A stretch of DNA of 31,695 nucleotides. Source: Bacillota bacterium. GTDB lineage: Bacteria > Bacillota_I > Bacilli_A > Erysipelotrichales > Erysipelotrichaceae. Shown in pieces: positions 14,676 to 22,761 of the stretch. Position 1 is the first letter of the stretch. Each line of letters opens with the position of its first letter. The DNA is taken from positions 1 through 31,695 of the forward strand of contig JAEWFZ010000031.1 in assembly GCA_023388535.1 (NCBI GenBank), written 5' to 3'. The position numbers and the translations under genes were made by a program. A model generated the notes under the pieces. That model worked only from the letters and a program-made list of their open reading frames with translations, did not search any database and was not told where the DNA came from.

Positions 14676-14702
14676 AGATCGTTAACTAAACGATCTTTTT
14701 TA
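14676..14702 (+). terminator. Terminator of the gpsA operon
   Basis: A perfect 8-bp stem AGATCGTT/AACGATCT with 5-nt loop and a T run. It overlaps the last codons of the convergent aminotransferase gene. Confidence 0.85.
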
Positions 14703-15870
14703 ATGCTTCACCCAAACGTGTCAACGTTTTCTCAAGATACACTTTCGGTAAGGCCACGTTTATTCTCAAGAAACCTTCACCGACTTCCCCAAAACGAGAG
14801 CCCATATTACCATAAATGTGAGCTTCCTCTTCTAGGAATTTTTCTAATTCCTCGTCGTTTTTACCCAAACAACGCATATCAATCCACATTATATAAGTTC
14901 CTTCGCTGATTGGTGCATAGATGCTAGGAAAATTATGCAAGAAATAATTATGAACTAAAGATTGATTCTCACGGATAATTTCCAACAACTCATCCAACCA
15001 TGGCTGAGCGTTTCGATAGGCCGTTTCACAGGCTACTAAGCCTAAAACATTGATGTGATTCCCCTTTATCTTCGTTACCACCTGACAATAACGTTGGCGT
15101 AACTCTGGATTGGGAATTATGATGTTCGACGTCCAAAGCGAAGCCAAATTGAAAGTCTTAGATGGTGCTGTGCAAAGAATTAATGAATCTTTAATGCTTG
15201 GATCCACTTTTAAAATCGAGTGGTGTTTTTTGGTAATTTCGAAATCCATCCAGATTTCATCAGATAAAAGCAAGATATCATACTTTTTAACTAAATCTAT
15301 TAATCTTTGTAATTCATCAATATCCCATAAGCGGCCAGTTGGGTTATGCGGTGAACAAAGCATAAATAGTTTAGTCGATTCCTTTTGGAAAGCTTTTTCA
15401 ATCGCTTCAAAATCCATTATAAAGATGCCGTTAGCGTCTTTATATAAAGGTACATCAATAAGTTTTCGGTTAAGCGAACGAATGGAACGAGCAAACGGTG
15501 GATACAATGGGGTTGTGATTACTACACCTTCTCCAACTTCACTGAAAGCTTCGATCGAGACTTCAATGGCCGAAACCACGCCCGATGCCATGACTATCCA
15601 ATCCTTTTCTACTTCCACTTGATGGCGTTCTTTTAGCCACATAACTACGGCTTCATAATAAGAGGCCCAAGGGTGAGAATAACCGAGCGATCCCTTATCC
15701 AAGAAATTTTTAAGCCCTTCTACAATTTCAGGAGCTAGGACAAATTCCATGTCCGCTACGGACAAAGGGATAATCTCCTGGTGGTAGTCCTTGATGTTTT
15801 CTAAAGGGATCCATTTTGAGGAACCCGTAAAACGACGGTCTCTAATACTTGTAAAGTCATAATCACACAT
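14686..15870 (-). CDS. MalY/PatB-type PLP-dependent C-S lyase/aminotransferase
   Basis: A 394-residue fold-type I PLP enzyme of the MalY/PatB cystathionine beta-lyase group. IIPLSVADMEFVLAPEI near residues 33-49 is the group's hallmark substrate-side motif. CSPHNPTGR, the PLP-contacting LLLSDEIWMDF and the Schiff-base Lys in APSKTFNLASL follow, with a C-terminal FLRINVALP Arg region. The expected reaction is cleavage of cystathionine or cysteine-type thioethers to pyruvate, ammonia and a thiol, though some members act as aminotransferases or regulators. AGAGGT precedes the ATG. It is divergent from fumC across 111 nt. Confidence 0.9.
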   Translation of the reverse strand: MCDYDFTSIRDRRFTGSSKWIPLENIKDYHQEIIPLSVADMEFVLAPEIVEGLKNFLDKGSLGYSHPWASYYEAVVMWLKERHQVEVEKDWIVMASGVVSAIEVSIEAFSEVGEGVVITTPLYPPFARSIRSLNRKLIDVPLYKDANGIFIMDFEAIEKAFQKESTKLFMLCSPHNPTGRLWDIDELQRLIDLVKKYDILLLSDEIWMDFEITKKHHSILKVDPSIKDSLILCTAPSKTFNLASLWTSNIIIPNPELRQRYCQVVTKIKGNHINVLGLVACETAYRNAQPWLDELLEIIRENQSLVHNYFLHNFPSIYAPISEGTYIMWIDMRCLGKNDEELEKFLEEEAHIYGNMGSRFGEVGEGFLRINVALPKVYLEKTLTRLGEALKKIV

Positions 15871-15922
15871 TAGTCTAACCTCTTTTCTTCACATATTATT
15901 TTAACGCATCTAGAACAATATG

Positions 15923-15951
15923 TTACACTTAATTAAAATTTTGATTATGAT
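15923..15951 (+). promoter_or_regulatory. Probable fumC promoter
   Basis: TTACAC (15923-15928), 17 bp, TATGAT (15946-15951), about 30 nt before the start codon. Confidence 0.45.
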
Positions 15952-15981
15952 AAACTATAGTTAAGGAAAGAAGGAAAAATA

Positions 15982-17340
15982 ATGAGAAAAGAAAAAGATA
16001 GTATGGGTGTAGTCTTCGTCGATGAAGATCGCTATTGGAAGGCCCAAACCCAGCGAAGTTTAGATAACTTTAAAATATCAACAGAAAAAATGCCTCTTGA
16101 GGTAATTTCAGCGCTAGCCTTGGTAAAACAAGCCGCTGCTTTAGCCAATCAAGAACTCAATAATTTAGAAAATGAAAAGGCCGAAACTATCGTTAAAGGG
16201 GCTCAAGAAATCATAGATGGAAATCTCAAACGACATTTCCCACTATCGCTTTGGCAAACCGGTTCTGGGACCCAAAGTAATATGAACGTCAACGAAGTAA
16301 TCGCCCAGTACATGAACACTCAACTTGGCAAAGAATTGTTACATCCAAACGACGATGTTAATCGTTCTCAATCTTCAAATGATACCTTCCCGACCGCCAT
16401 GCATCTAGCCACCATTAAAGCTGTCAAAGAACGTTTAATACCAGCTATTAACAACCTGATATCAACGTTTTACAATTTATCTGTACAATATAAGGATTTA
16501 GTAAAGGTCGGACGGACTCATTTACAAGACGCAACTCCACTTACTTTAGGTCAAGAAATATCAGCTTGGACTCGTATGTTAATCAATAATAAAAAGATGA
16601 TTGAGTCAAGTCTTACCTATTTATATGAATTAGCCATCGGTGGCACTGCGGTAGGAACGGGAATCAATGCCCCCAAAGACTTTGGATCCACCGTAGTAAG
16701 AATCCTCTCGGAACTGACCGGCTATCCTTTGGTTTCTGCTGAGAATAAATTCCATAGCCTCTCCAGTAAAGACGAACTTGTCTTTGTCCATGGCGCATTA
16801 ACCGGATTAGGAGCAAACTTATTAAAGATTGTTAATGACATTCGCTGGTTAGCTAGCGGACCACGGTCAGGGTTTGGTGAAATTACCATTCCGGAGAACG
16901 AACCAGGTTCTTCAATAATGCCGGGCAAAGTAAATCCAACCCAAGCCGAAGCTGTGGCTATGGTGGTGGCTCAAGTGATGGGCAACGATACGACCATAGT
17001 ATTTGCGGCCTCTCAAGGGAATTTCCAACTGAATGCCTATATGCCGGTTATTATTCATAATCTACTACAGTCTATTCACACTTTAGCCGATGCTATGAAT
17101 TCCTTTAATGATCATTGTGCGGTGGGTATTCGTGCTAATGAAAAACGAATTGCTGAACTATTATCCCAATCGTTGATGGTTGTTACGGCCCTAAATCCAG
17201 TTCTGGGTTATGAAAAAGCCGCCGAGATCGCAAACCTGGCCCATAAAACTTCACTAACTCTCAAGGAAGCGGCCTTACAATTAGGCTACCTAAGTGAAGA
17301 AGAATTTGATGAAATTGTCGATCCAGCCAAAATGGTTTAA
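15982..17340 (+). CDS. fumC: Class II fumarate hydratase
   Basis: A 452-residue cytoplasmic enzyme hydrating fumarate to L-malate. Diagnostic motifs are GSGTQSNMNVNEV near residue 95, HPNDDVNRSQSSNDTFPTAMH near 120, VGRTHLQDATPLT near 175 and the mobile GSSIMPGKVNPTQAEA loop near 310-323, where the Ser acts as catalytic base. The Gln in GTQ and the PTQAE tail separate fumarase from aspartase. The first motif reads YWKAQTQRS where YWGAQTQRS is usual. AAGAAGG precedes the ATG. An aspA gene lies 2.5 kb downstream, so the two could convert aspartate to malate. Confidence 0.95.
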   Translation: MRKEKDSMGVVFVDEDRYWKAQTQRSLDNFKISTEKMPLEVISALALVKQAAALANQELNNLENEKAETIVKGAQEIIDGNLKRHFPLSLWQTGSGTQSNMNVNEVIAQYMNTQLGKELLHPNDDVNRSQSSNDTFPTAMHLATIKAVKERLIPAINNLISTFYNLSVQYKDLVKVGRTHLQDATPLTLGQEISAWTRMLINNKKMIESSLTYLYELAIGGTAVGTGINAPKDFGSTVVRILSELTGYPLVSAENKFHSLSSKDELVFVHGALTGLGANLLKIVNDIRWLASGPRSGFGEITIPENEPGSSIMPGKVNPTQAEAVAMVVAQVMGNDTTIVFAASQGNFQLNAYMPVIIHNLLQSIHTLADAMNSFNDHCAVGIRANEKRIAELLSQSLMVVTALNPVLGYEKAAEIANLAHKTSLTLKEAALQLGYLSEEEFDEIVDPAKMV

Positions 17341-17382
17341 ACCATTAAAAAGATTATATTATTTATTGAGCAAATGCGGTAA

Positions 17383-17583
17383 GTCTTGCGTCTGACTCAA
17401 TCAACCTTGAGCTATCAAAAACTAGGTCAAGGACAGAGTATTGAGGTAGTATGGAAAAAACGTCTTAATAGTCATGAATTAAGAAAATGATTTAACCTAG
17501 ATAGTAAACAACTATGGCTAAATCCAGGTCCAACATAGGTCAATACTAACAATCGTGATGACTTGCTAGAGCTTAATTATTAA
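17383..17583 (+). pseudogene. Possible degraded ORF with two in-frame stops
   Basis: Frame from 17383 to TAA 17581-17583 reads 66 codons with coding-like composition (STLSYQKLGQGQSIEVVW, then RLNSHELRK, FNLDSKQLWLNPGPT, VNTNNRDDLLELNY) but is interrupted by TGA (17488-17490) and TAG (17536-17538) and has no good start. No family was recognised. It could be the decayed remains of a short gene. Confidence 0.3.
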
Positions 17584-17598
17584 TATAAACTAGGTATG

Positions 17599-17614
17599 AA
17601 TTGGAGGTCCAATT
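17599..17614 (+). promoter_or_regulatory. Hairpin enclosing the ribosome binding site of the small membrane protein
   Basis: AATTGG-AGGT-CCAATT is a perfect 6-bp stem with 4-nt loop. It contains GGAGG and ends immediately before the ATG at 17615, so folding would hide the ribosome site. TTGCTA (17563) and TATAAA (17584) with a short 15-bp spacer may be the promoter. Confidence 0.45.
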
Positions 17615-17902
17615 ATGGAAGTATTTGCTGAATTAGTCGCAGAATTTTTCATGGAGCTTGTGTTCTCTTTTATCTTTAGTAATGAAGAAAAATCAGTTTT
17701 TTCGTTTCTTCTTAAAACAATTTTAAGAATCGTGGTTGTTGCTGTTCTCGTTGTACTAATTTATGCCACCCTTATAGCGACCAATATTGCCGTTATTAAA
17801 TGGATTGGATATGCTTTCATTGCTACGTTTACGTCAATATTTATCGTAGCTAGCATTCGTTCAATACTCTCGCTCAAGCAACTAAAGTTTAGAAAAATCT
17901 AG
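17615..17902 (+). CDS. Small membrane protein of unknown function
   Basis: A 95-residue protein with an acidic amphipathic start (MEVFAELVAEFFMEL), two predicted membrane helices (about residues 34-56 and 61-85) and a basic tail KQLKFRKI, suggesting a cytoplasmic C-terminus. No family is recognised. GGAGG lies in a hairpin directly before the ATG. It could be co-transcribed with the amidohydrolase 48 nt downstream, as no terminator separates them. Confidence 0.65.
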   Translation: MEVFAELVAEFFMELVFSFIFSNEEKSVFSFLLKTILRIVVVAVLVVLIYATLIATNIAVIKWIGYAFIATFTSIFIVASIRSILSLKQLKFRKI

Positions 17903-17950
17903 ACTTTTTCTTTACTTGCTCTTAATAATTTTAAAAGAATGAGGTCATTT

Positions 17951-19237
17951 ATGAAAACCTATGGAAATTGTAAAATAGTCACCATGAACCCTGAACGTAC
18001 TGTGATTGAACAGGGATACATCAGTATTGAGAAGGATAAAATCATCGATATTGGAACCATGGAAACCTGTCCGAGCGATTACATCGATAAAAACGGGAGT
18101 CTTTGTATTCCGGGAATGATTAATGGTCATACGCATTTGGGTTTATTCTACTTGCGCAGTATGGCGGATGATTTACCGAATCGACTAAAGCAGTTTTTAT
18201 TTCCAATGGAAGCCCAATACTATGATAGCGAAACGATCGAAAGCGGCACCGCAATGAGTGCCTATGAATCCTTATTATCTGGGATAACCTGTGTCGTCGA
18301 TATGTATTACGAAGCCGAAAAAGTCTGTGAGGTTCTCAAGGAAGTTGGAATACGCGCTTTGGTTGGTCAAACCATCATCAACGACCATCCTTTAGCTGCC
18401 AACGTCACTCAAAAGTCTTTAGAAGACTTTATTATAAAGTATCGAAACGAGGCTCTTGTCCGTCCGTTATTAGCCCCTCATGCGCCGTATAGCGTTGATT
18501 TAGCTACGCTTAAACAAATTAATTCATTATCGGAACAATATGAGGTCTTGAAAATGATGCATTTGTCTGAAATGGATTTTGAAATGAAGCAATTTGAGCC
18601 GCTCTCACCCATTCAATATTTGGATGAAAACAATATTTTGGACAATCGCTGGATTGCGGTTCATTGTATTTATACCGATGAAAACGATCAGCAAATTCTT
18701 AAAAAGAATGAGGTAAAAGTTGTTTCTTGTCCCAACGCCAATATGAAGTCAGGGAAAGGAATTGCGGATATCAAAGGATTTTTAGAACATGATATCCAGG
18801 TTTGCTTGGGAACCGATGGACCGATTAGTTCTAATACCCTGGATTTAATGAGTGTTATGAAAACTGCCGCTTACGGACAGAAAACTAAATATCAACAACG
18901 GGATTTACTTCCAAGTCAGAAAGTTTTTGAGATGGTGACTTGCGATGCAGCCAAAGTATTCAATATGGATTATATTGGATCTTTAGAAATTGGCAAACAA
19001 GCGGATTTAGTATTTATTGATACGACAGCTGTTAATATGATGCCTATCTATGATGTCTATGCTAGTTTAGTTTACTCCCTCTCGACCCGTAACATTGAGA
19101 CGGTTGTGGTTGCCGGCAAGGAATTAGTAAAAGATTTCAAGATTGTGAATCAAGAACATTATCAAAGCACCTATCAACAAGCTCTAAATACTATAGATAG
19201 ATTTAAAAAAATATATCAAGATTCTTTGAGTTCATAA
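17951..19237 (+). CDS. Amidohydrolase, MtaD / S-adenosylhomocysteine deaminase-like
   Basis: A 428-residue metal-dependent hydrolase of the ATZ/TRZ-SsnA-MtaD group. Metal and catalytic residues are visible: His60 and His62 (NGHTHLG), His177 (APHAPYS), His204 with Glu207 (HLSEM), His238 (AVHCIY) and Asp289 (LGTDGPISSN). The C-terminal IGSLEIGKQADLVFID strand completes the composite domain. Homologues deaminate methylthioadenosine and S-adenosylhomocysteine, but guanine or other ring deaminations cannot be excluded. ATG 17951 is chosen because GAGG lies 6 nt upstream; an in-frame ATG at 17939 lacks a ribosome site. Confidence 0.85.
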   Translation: MKTYGNCKIVTMNPERTVIEQGYISIEKDKIIDIGTMETCPSDYIDKNGSLCIPGMINGHTHLGLFYLRSMADDLPNRLKQFLFPMEAQYYDSETIESGTAMSAYESLLSGITCVVDMYYEAEKVCEVLKEVGIRALVGQTIINDHPLAANVTQKSLEDFIIKYRNEALVRPLLAPHAPYSVDLATLKQINSLSEQYEVLKMMHLSEMDFEMKQFEPLSPIQYLDENNILDNRWIAVHCIYTDENDQQILKKNEVKVVSCPNANMKSGKGIADIKGFLEHDIQVCLGTDGPISSNTLDLMSVMKTAAYGQKTKYQQRDLLPSQKVFEMVTCDAAKVFNMDYIGSLEIGKQADLVFIDTTAVNMMPIYDVYASLVYSLSTRNIETVVVAGKELVKDFKIVNQEHYQSTYQQALNTIDRFKKIYQDSLSS

Positions 19238-19330
19238 TAATCTATATAAAAAATTATCTTAAGATTCTGTTTACAAATTTTTGTATTGATTTTTCGCAAC
19301 AATTTTTGCAACAATTTTATCGAAAGCATC

Positions 19331-19352
19331 AAAAAAACCACTCTTTAGTGGC
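19331..19352 (-). terminator. Terminator after tRNA-Val
   Basis: On the minus strand CCACT/AGTGG with AAAG loop and a run of seven T. Confidence 0.75.
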
Positions 19353-19364
19353 TTATTTAAATAA

Positions 19365-19439
19365 TGGTGGACGCTAAGGGATTTGAACCCCTGACCCCCT
19401 GCACGTCAAGCAGGTGCTCTCCCACTGAGCTAAGCGTCC
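19365..19439 (-). tRNA. tRNA-Val (anticodon GAC)
   Basis: A 75-nt cloverleaf: acceptor GGACGCT/AGCGTCC, anticodon loop TTGACGT (anticodon complement at 19405-19407), T-loop TTCAAAT, and encoded CCA. Confidence 0.95.
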
Positions 19440-19449
19440 GGTGAAAAAT

Positions 19450-19478
19450 ATCATAGCAAAATATTATCTTAATTTCAA
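19450..19478 (-). promoter_or_regulatory. Promoter of tRNA-Val
   Basis: TTGAAA (19473-19478), 17 bp, TATGAT (19450-19455) on the minus strand. Confidence 0.65.
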
Positions 19479-19494
19479 CCTAGAAAACTAATTG

Positions 19495-19530
19495 AAAGGA
19501 CGAACCTAAATTTAGTTTCGTCCTTTTTTC
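19495..19530. terminator. Long hairpin terminator downstream of the 62-residue membrane protein
   Basis: A 10-bp stem AAAGGACGAA/TTCGTCCTTT (19495-19504, 19517-19526) with inner self-complementary CTAAATTTAG. The plus strand has a T run; the minus-strand T tail is short. Confidence 0.6.
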
Positions 19531-19554
19531 ATTATCCTTCTATTACTTCACTAA

Positions 19555-19743
19555 TTATGAAGCTGGAGATTGCGGTGCCGGGGTATTCATACCTTGGAAC
19601 CACTCCGAAATAGCACCACCAAAGAAATACCAAATCCCAAATAGGACTAGTACAAGAATAATTAATGCAAAGACAGTACTACCAGAACTTTTATTCTCAA
19701 CACGTACATTTAAATTATCGTTTCTGTTTGGATCGTTTGTCAT
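19555..19743 (-). CDS. Small single-pass membrane protein, unknown
   Basis: A 62-residue protein: polar, Asn-rich N-terminus (MTNDPNRNDNLNVRVENKSS), one strong membrane helix (about residues 23-44, ending WYFFGG), and a Pro/Ala-rich tail. The start at 19743 is fixed by a promoter (19768-19796) lying inside the longer frame, which excludes the upstream in-frame start at 19818. No family is recognised. The ribosome site is weak. Confidence 0.6.
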   Translation of the reverse strand: MTNDPNRNDNLNVRVENKSSGSTVFALIILVLVLFGIWYFFGGAISEWFQGMNTPAPQSPAS

Positions 19744-19767
19744 AGTATAGTCTCTTTTCTTAACTAC

Positions 19768-19796
19768 ACTATAACAAAATAAATATATAACAACAA
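19768..19796 (-). promoter_or_regulatory. Promoter of the 62-residue membrane protein
   Basis: TTGTTG (19791-19796), 17 bp, TATAGT (19768-19773) on the minus strand. Confidence 0.55.
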
Positions 19797-19820
19797 GAAA
19801 GGTGCTCATAGATATCATTC

Positions 19821-19852
19821 AAAAAGAAGTCATCCGACGATAACTTCTTTTT
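19821..19852 (-). terminator. Terminator of the aspA operon
   Basis: A perfect 10-bp stem AAAAAGAAGT/ACTTCTTTTT with 12-nt loop lies just beyond the aspA stop. Confidence 0.75.
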
Positions 19853-19854
19853 AT

Positions 19855-21270
19855 CTATTCTTTGATTTCTAGTTTAAATATCCCGGGATTGGTAATTTTC
19901 TCAATGTCAAACAAAGCTTCGAGTTGCTCTGTTGTTAAGAGTTTTTCCTCCAATATTAAATCTTTAAACTTTTTGTTTTCCTTTATCGCCCGTTTTGCTA
20001 GGTTACTGGCTACTTTATACCCTAAAGTTGGTGCTAAAACCGTGGCTAAGCTAAGCGATCGATCAAACATTTCAGCCATGACTTCCGTATTCGCTTGAAT
20101 GCCCTTTATACCATTATGATTGAGTGTAGAAACAACATTGGTTAGTATTTCAAGGGACTCAAATAGATTATAAAGAATCACCGGTTCCATAACGTTAAGT
20201 TCTAATTGACCCGCTTCTGCGGCTTTGATAATAGTCGTATCATTGCCAAAAACTTGAAAGCAGACTTGGTTGGTTACTTCAAAGATTACAGGGTTAACTT
20301 TACCGGGCATAATCGAGGATCCAGGTTGTTTCTCCGGAATGGATATTTCATTTAAACCTGTTAAAGGACCGGAAGCCATCAAGCGGACATCATTAGCTAA
20401 TTTGGATAAATTAACCGAAAAAGTTTTCAAGGCACTATGAGCCCAGACTAGTCCATCGACATGACGCGTACTATCCACCAAATCCGAAGCGGATTGAAAC
20501 TTATAACCAGAAAGTTCATTGATATATCCGACCACTAAATCCTTATAACGTGGATCACTATTGAGTCCTGTCCCTACCGCTGTGGCTCCCATATTGATTT
20601 CTCTTAAATCCTCAAAAGCTTTTTGTATACGAATAAGATCTCGAGATAATGCGGAGTAATAGGCATGAAACTCCTGGGATAGCTGTATCGGAATCGCATC
20701 CTGAAGGTGGGTTCTACCAACCTTAACAATCCCTTTGAAAGCTTCTGATTTATCTAATAGACTTTCTGTCAAAGCTTTGATTTCAACCATCAGTTTATCA
20801 GCTAAAACAAGTGCCGTTAACTTACCTGCCGTTGGAATTACGTCGTTTGTGGATTGAGCGAAGTTAACATGATCATTTGGATGAATATACTCATATCGAC
20901 CCAACTCATAGCCAGCTAACTCACCGGCTCGGTTCGCAATCACTTCGTTGACATTCATGTTAATCGAAGTTCCCGCACCACCTTGGATTGGATCGGTTGG
21001 AAATTGATTATCTAATTTATGTTCGATAACTTCATTAGTAGCCTCAACCATGAAATCCTTGCGTTTATCATCAATATAGCCTAACTGATGATTAGCAAGA
21101 AGCGCCGCTTTTTTAACAATACCTAAACTTCTTATTAATTGAGGATGAATGGTACGGTTAGTTATTTTAAAATTATTTAACGCTCGTACCGTCTGAATAC
21201 CATAATAGACCTCCTTAGGTACTTCTAAACTACCTAGTGAATCTTGTTCTATTCTATACTTCTCTTTCAT
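19855..21270 (-). CDS. aspA: Aspartate ammonia-lyase
   Basis: A 471-residue enzyme deaminating L-aspartate to fumarate and ammonia. Motifs are QGGAGTSINMNVNEVIANRA near residue 95 (the GGAGTS form marks aspartase versus SGTQSN in fumarase), HPNDHVNFAQSTNDVIPTA near 140, VGRTHLQDAIPI near 185 and GSSIMPGKVNPVIFE near 320 with the catalytic Ser. The family length (about 470) is complete. AGGAGA precedes the ATG. It is the last gene of a three-gene unit with a nitrilase-like protein (10-nt gap) and a zinc-ribbon membrane protein, and its product feeds FumC at 15982. Confidence 0.95.
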   Translation of the reverse strand: MKEKYRIEQDSLGSLEVPKEVYYGIQTVRALNNFKITNRTIHPQLIRSLGIVKKAALLANHQLGYIDDKRKDFMVEATNEVIEHKLDNQFPTDPIQGGAGTSINMNVNEVIANRAGELAGYELGRYEYIHPNDHVNFAQSTNDVIPTAGKLTALVLADKLMVEIKALTESLLDKSEAFKGIVKVGRTHLQDAIPIQLSQEFHAYYSALSRDLIRIQKAFEDLREINMGATAVGTGLNSDPRYKDLVVGYINELSGYKFQSASDLVDSTRHVDGLVWAHSALKTFSVNLSKLANDVRLMASGPLTGLNEISIPEKQPGSSIMPGKVNPVIFEVTNQVCFQVFGNDTTIIKAAEAGQLELNVMEPVILYNLFESLEILTNVVSTLNHNGIKGIQANTEVMAEMFDRSLSLATVLAPTLGYKVASNLAKRAIKENKKFKDLILEEKLLTTEQLEALFDIEKITNPGIFKLEIKE

Positions 21271-21280
21271 TTAAACTCTC

Positions 21281-22009
21281 CTAACGATCTATTATACTAA
21301 TTCCCATCACTTCCATGGGATGATTTACTATAAATTCTTGATCAACGACATAAAATCCGCCACCAGAGCCTTTGGATTCATCGTTAATACTATTGACAAG
21401 GATGACTTCCTTACCTATTTTCTGACATTGTTTTCGATATTCGCCAAGTTCCTTATTCAACCATTGTTCGGGCGAATAATCTATAAAATTGGGCCACAAG
21501 ACTAAATCGTAATCGTAAGTTTGCAAGCTGGTTAAAATGTCTTCGTTCCAGAAATCACCACAAATGCCGACGAGTATCTTTGTTTCCATAAATTCAAAGA
21601 CTTCAAACGAAGTACCTTCTTTATAGCGCTCATCAGCAAATTCTTTTTTCCAACCCACTGAGATACGGCGATAATTTGAAAGCACCGAACCATCTTTGTC
21701 AATGACCATATAGGATGCGTAGATATTACCGTCATCTTTTTCATAATAGCCAAAACCAATCGCAACATCCATAGCTACCGCCAACATTTTGACACGGAAG
21801 ATGTAATCGTCCGTTTCGGTTAAAGCTATGGAGTAATCTCTTTCGAAATCCTTGAAATTCAGACCATCAAAACCTTGTAAAAAAGCCTCCCCAAAGACGA
21901 TCAAATCAACCTTGGAGAGATGGGCTTGATAGGACATTTCTTCCATCATTCTCAGATTCTTTGCTGGATCATTATTGACTTGTTTACCTATAGCTAAAGC
22001 AATTCTCAT
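21281..22009 (-). CDS. Carbon-nitrogen hydrolase (nitrilase superfamily) with altered catalytic Lys
   Basis: A 242-residue nitrilase-fold protein. Glu41 (FGEAFLQG) and Cys150 (GICGDFWNE) match two of the Glu-Lys-Cys triad; where YRK-x-HL normally supplies the Lys, this protein has YRRISVGWKKE, so the residue is Arg115 unless a nearby Lys (121/122) substitutes. The reaction would be hydrolysis of an amide or nitrile; the substrate is unknown. The ATG at 22009 shares its A with the upstream UGA stop (TGATG), indicating coupled translation; longer in-frame starts inside the upstream gene are rejected. Co-transcription with aspA suggests amide nitrogen feeding aspartate metabolism, a weak inference. 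Confidence 0.75.
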   Translation of the reverse strand: MRIALAIGKQVNNDPAKNLRMMEEMSYQAHLSKVDLIVFGEAFLQGFDGLNFKDFERDYSIALTETDDYIFRVKMLAVAMDVAIGFGYYEKDDGNIYASYMVIDKDGSVLSNYRRISVGWKKEFADERYKEGTSFEVFEFMETKILVGICGDFWNEDILTSLQTYDYDLVLWPNFIDYSPEQWLNKELGEYRKQCQKIGKEVILVNSINDESKGSGGGFYVVDQEFIVNHPMEVMGISIIDR

Positions 22010-22437
22010 CAGGTTTTTCGATCGAAAGTATGGCCGCATTTCGGACACTTAATTTCGACTTTTCCCCTTCCTTTTGGAACTCTTAAACGTTGTTTACATT
22101 TGCGACACGTAAAATAACGATAAGGATCGTTGCTTGGTTGTTTTCTAAACTTGGATAACCAACGATGTTTAATACCTAAGTAGACATTATTTTCGCGACG
22201 TCGGTTGTTATTTCTCGGTGAATAGAATCTAAGGATAGCTAAAAGTAAAACGACAAGCGAAAGAACTCTTAAGGTTGAAGTTATTACGGAACGACCTAAA
22301 AAGTAATTCAAGGCAAAGATTGCTAATGCCATGACAATGTAAGTGAGTAACAAGAAATTGTTGAGATTGTCTTGTCCGTGTCGTCGAGATAACCAGATTC
22401 TGAGGTCTCTCTTCCATTGATTAAACTTTTCTTTCAT
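22009..22437 (-). CDS. Two-helix membrane protein with C-terminal zinc ribbon
   Basis: A 142-residue protein: basic amphipathic start, two predicted membrane helices (about 28-47 and 52-71), a basic cytoplasmic segment, then a rubredoxin-type zinc ribbon with Cys111, Cys114, Cys131 and Cys134 (CRKC and CPKC). ATG 22437 with AAGG upstream is preferred to an in-frame TTG at 22458, which lies at the predicted transcription start. First gene of the aspA operon. Function unknown; the ribbon might bind nucleic acid or protein at the membrane. Confidence 0.7.
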   Translation of the reverse strand: MKEKFNQWKRDLRIWLSRRHGQDNLNNFLLLTYIVMALAIFALNYFLGRSVITSTLRVLSLVVLLLAILRFYSPRNNNRRRENNVYLGIKHRWLSKFRKQPSNDPYRYFTCRKCKQRLRVPKGRGKVEIKCPKCGHTFDRKT

Positions 22438-22462
22438 TTCGGCCTTCTTTCTGAACAAATCT

Positions 22463-22471
22463 ATTGTATCA
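22463..22471 (-). promoter_or_regulatory. Extended -10 promoter of the aspA operon
   Basis: TGATACAAT on the minus strand, with a poor -35. It lies beside and faces away from the tRNA-Thr promoter (22476-22504). Confidence 0.45.
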
Positions 22472-22475
22472 TTGA

Positions 22476-22504
22476 TTGACTTTATTTCTTAAAAAGAATA
22501 CCAT
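22476..22504 (+). promoter_or_regulatory. Promoter of tRNA-Thr
   Basis: TTGACT, 17 bp, TACCAT, about 11 nt before the mature 5' end. Confidence 0.5.
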
Positions 22505-22514
22505 ATTAACATAT

Positions 22515-22590
22515 GCCGACTTAGCTCATCTGGTAGAGCAACGCACTCGTAACGCGTAGGTGGTAGGTTCAAGTCCTATAGTCGGCACCA
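22515..22590 (+). tRNA. tRNA-Thr (anticodon CGT)
   Basis: A 76-nt cloverleaf: acceptor GCCGACT/AGTCGGC, anticodon loop CTCGTAA (anticodon 22548-22550), T-arm GTAGG/CCTAT, encoded CCA. The last anticodon-stem pair is A-C (a mismatch). It reads ACG. Confidence 0.93.
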
Positions 22591-22623
22591 TTATTAAAAA
22601 TTTATAAGGAATCTGAATATTTT

Positions 22624-22659
22624 GTAAGTAGGAGTAACCGAAAGGTTGCTCCTATTTAC
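22624..22659 (+). terminator. Long imperfect hairpin downstream of tRNA-Thr
   Basis: GTAA-TAGGAG-AACC pairs with GGTT-CTCCTA-TTAC with single mismatches and a GAAA tetraloop. The U tail is poor, so it may be a weak terminator or a processing stem. A further TGATAGC/GCTATCA hairpin is at 22663-22688. Confidence 0.4.
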
Positions 22660-22761
22660 GTTTGATAGCTACTCAGTATCGGCTATCAGAAGCTAAAAGC
22701 AAGCACACCAAAACTCTTAGAATCCTTGTACTCATATTTACTCTAACTCAACGTTTAGACT

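Noticed and set aside
15110..15622. A 170-codon open frame on the plus strand inside the MalY-like gene
   Set aside because: It is an antisense shadow of a clearly conserved gene with no ribosome site.
19744..19818. Longer start for the 62-residue membrane protein, adding a second hydrophobic segment
   Set aside because: A TTGTTG-17-TATAGT promoter lies inside the extension, and MTNDPN is a plausible start downstream of it.
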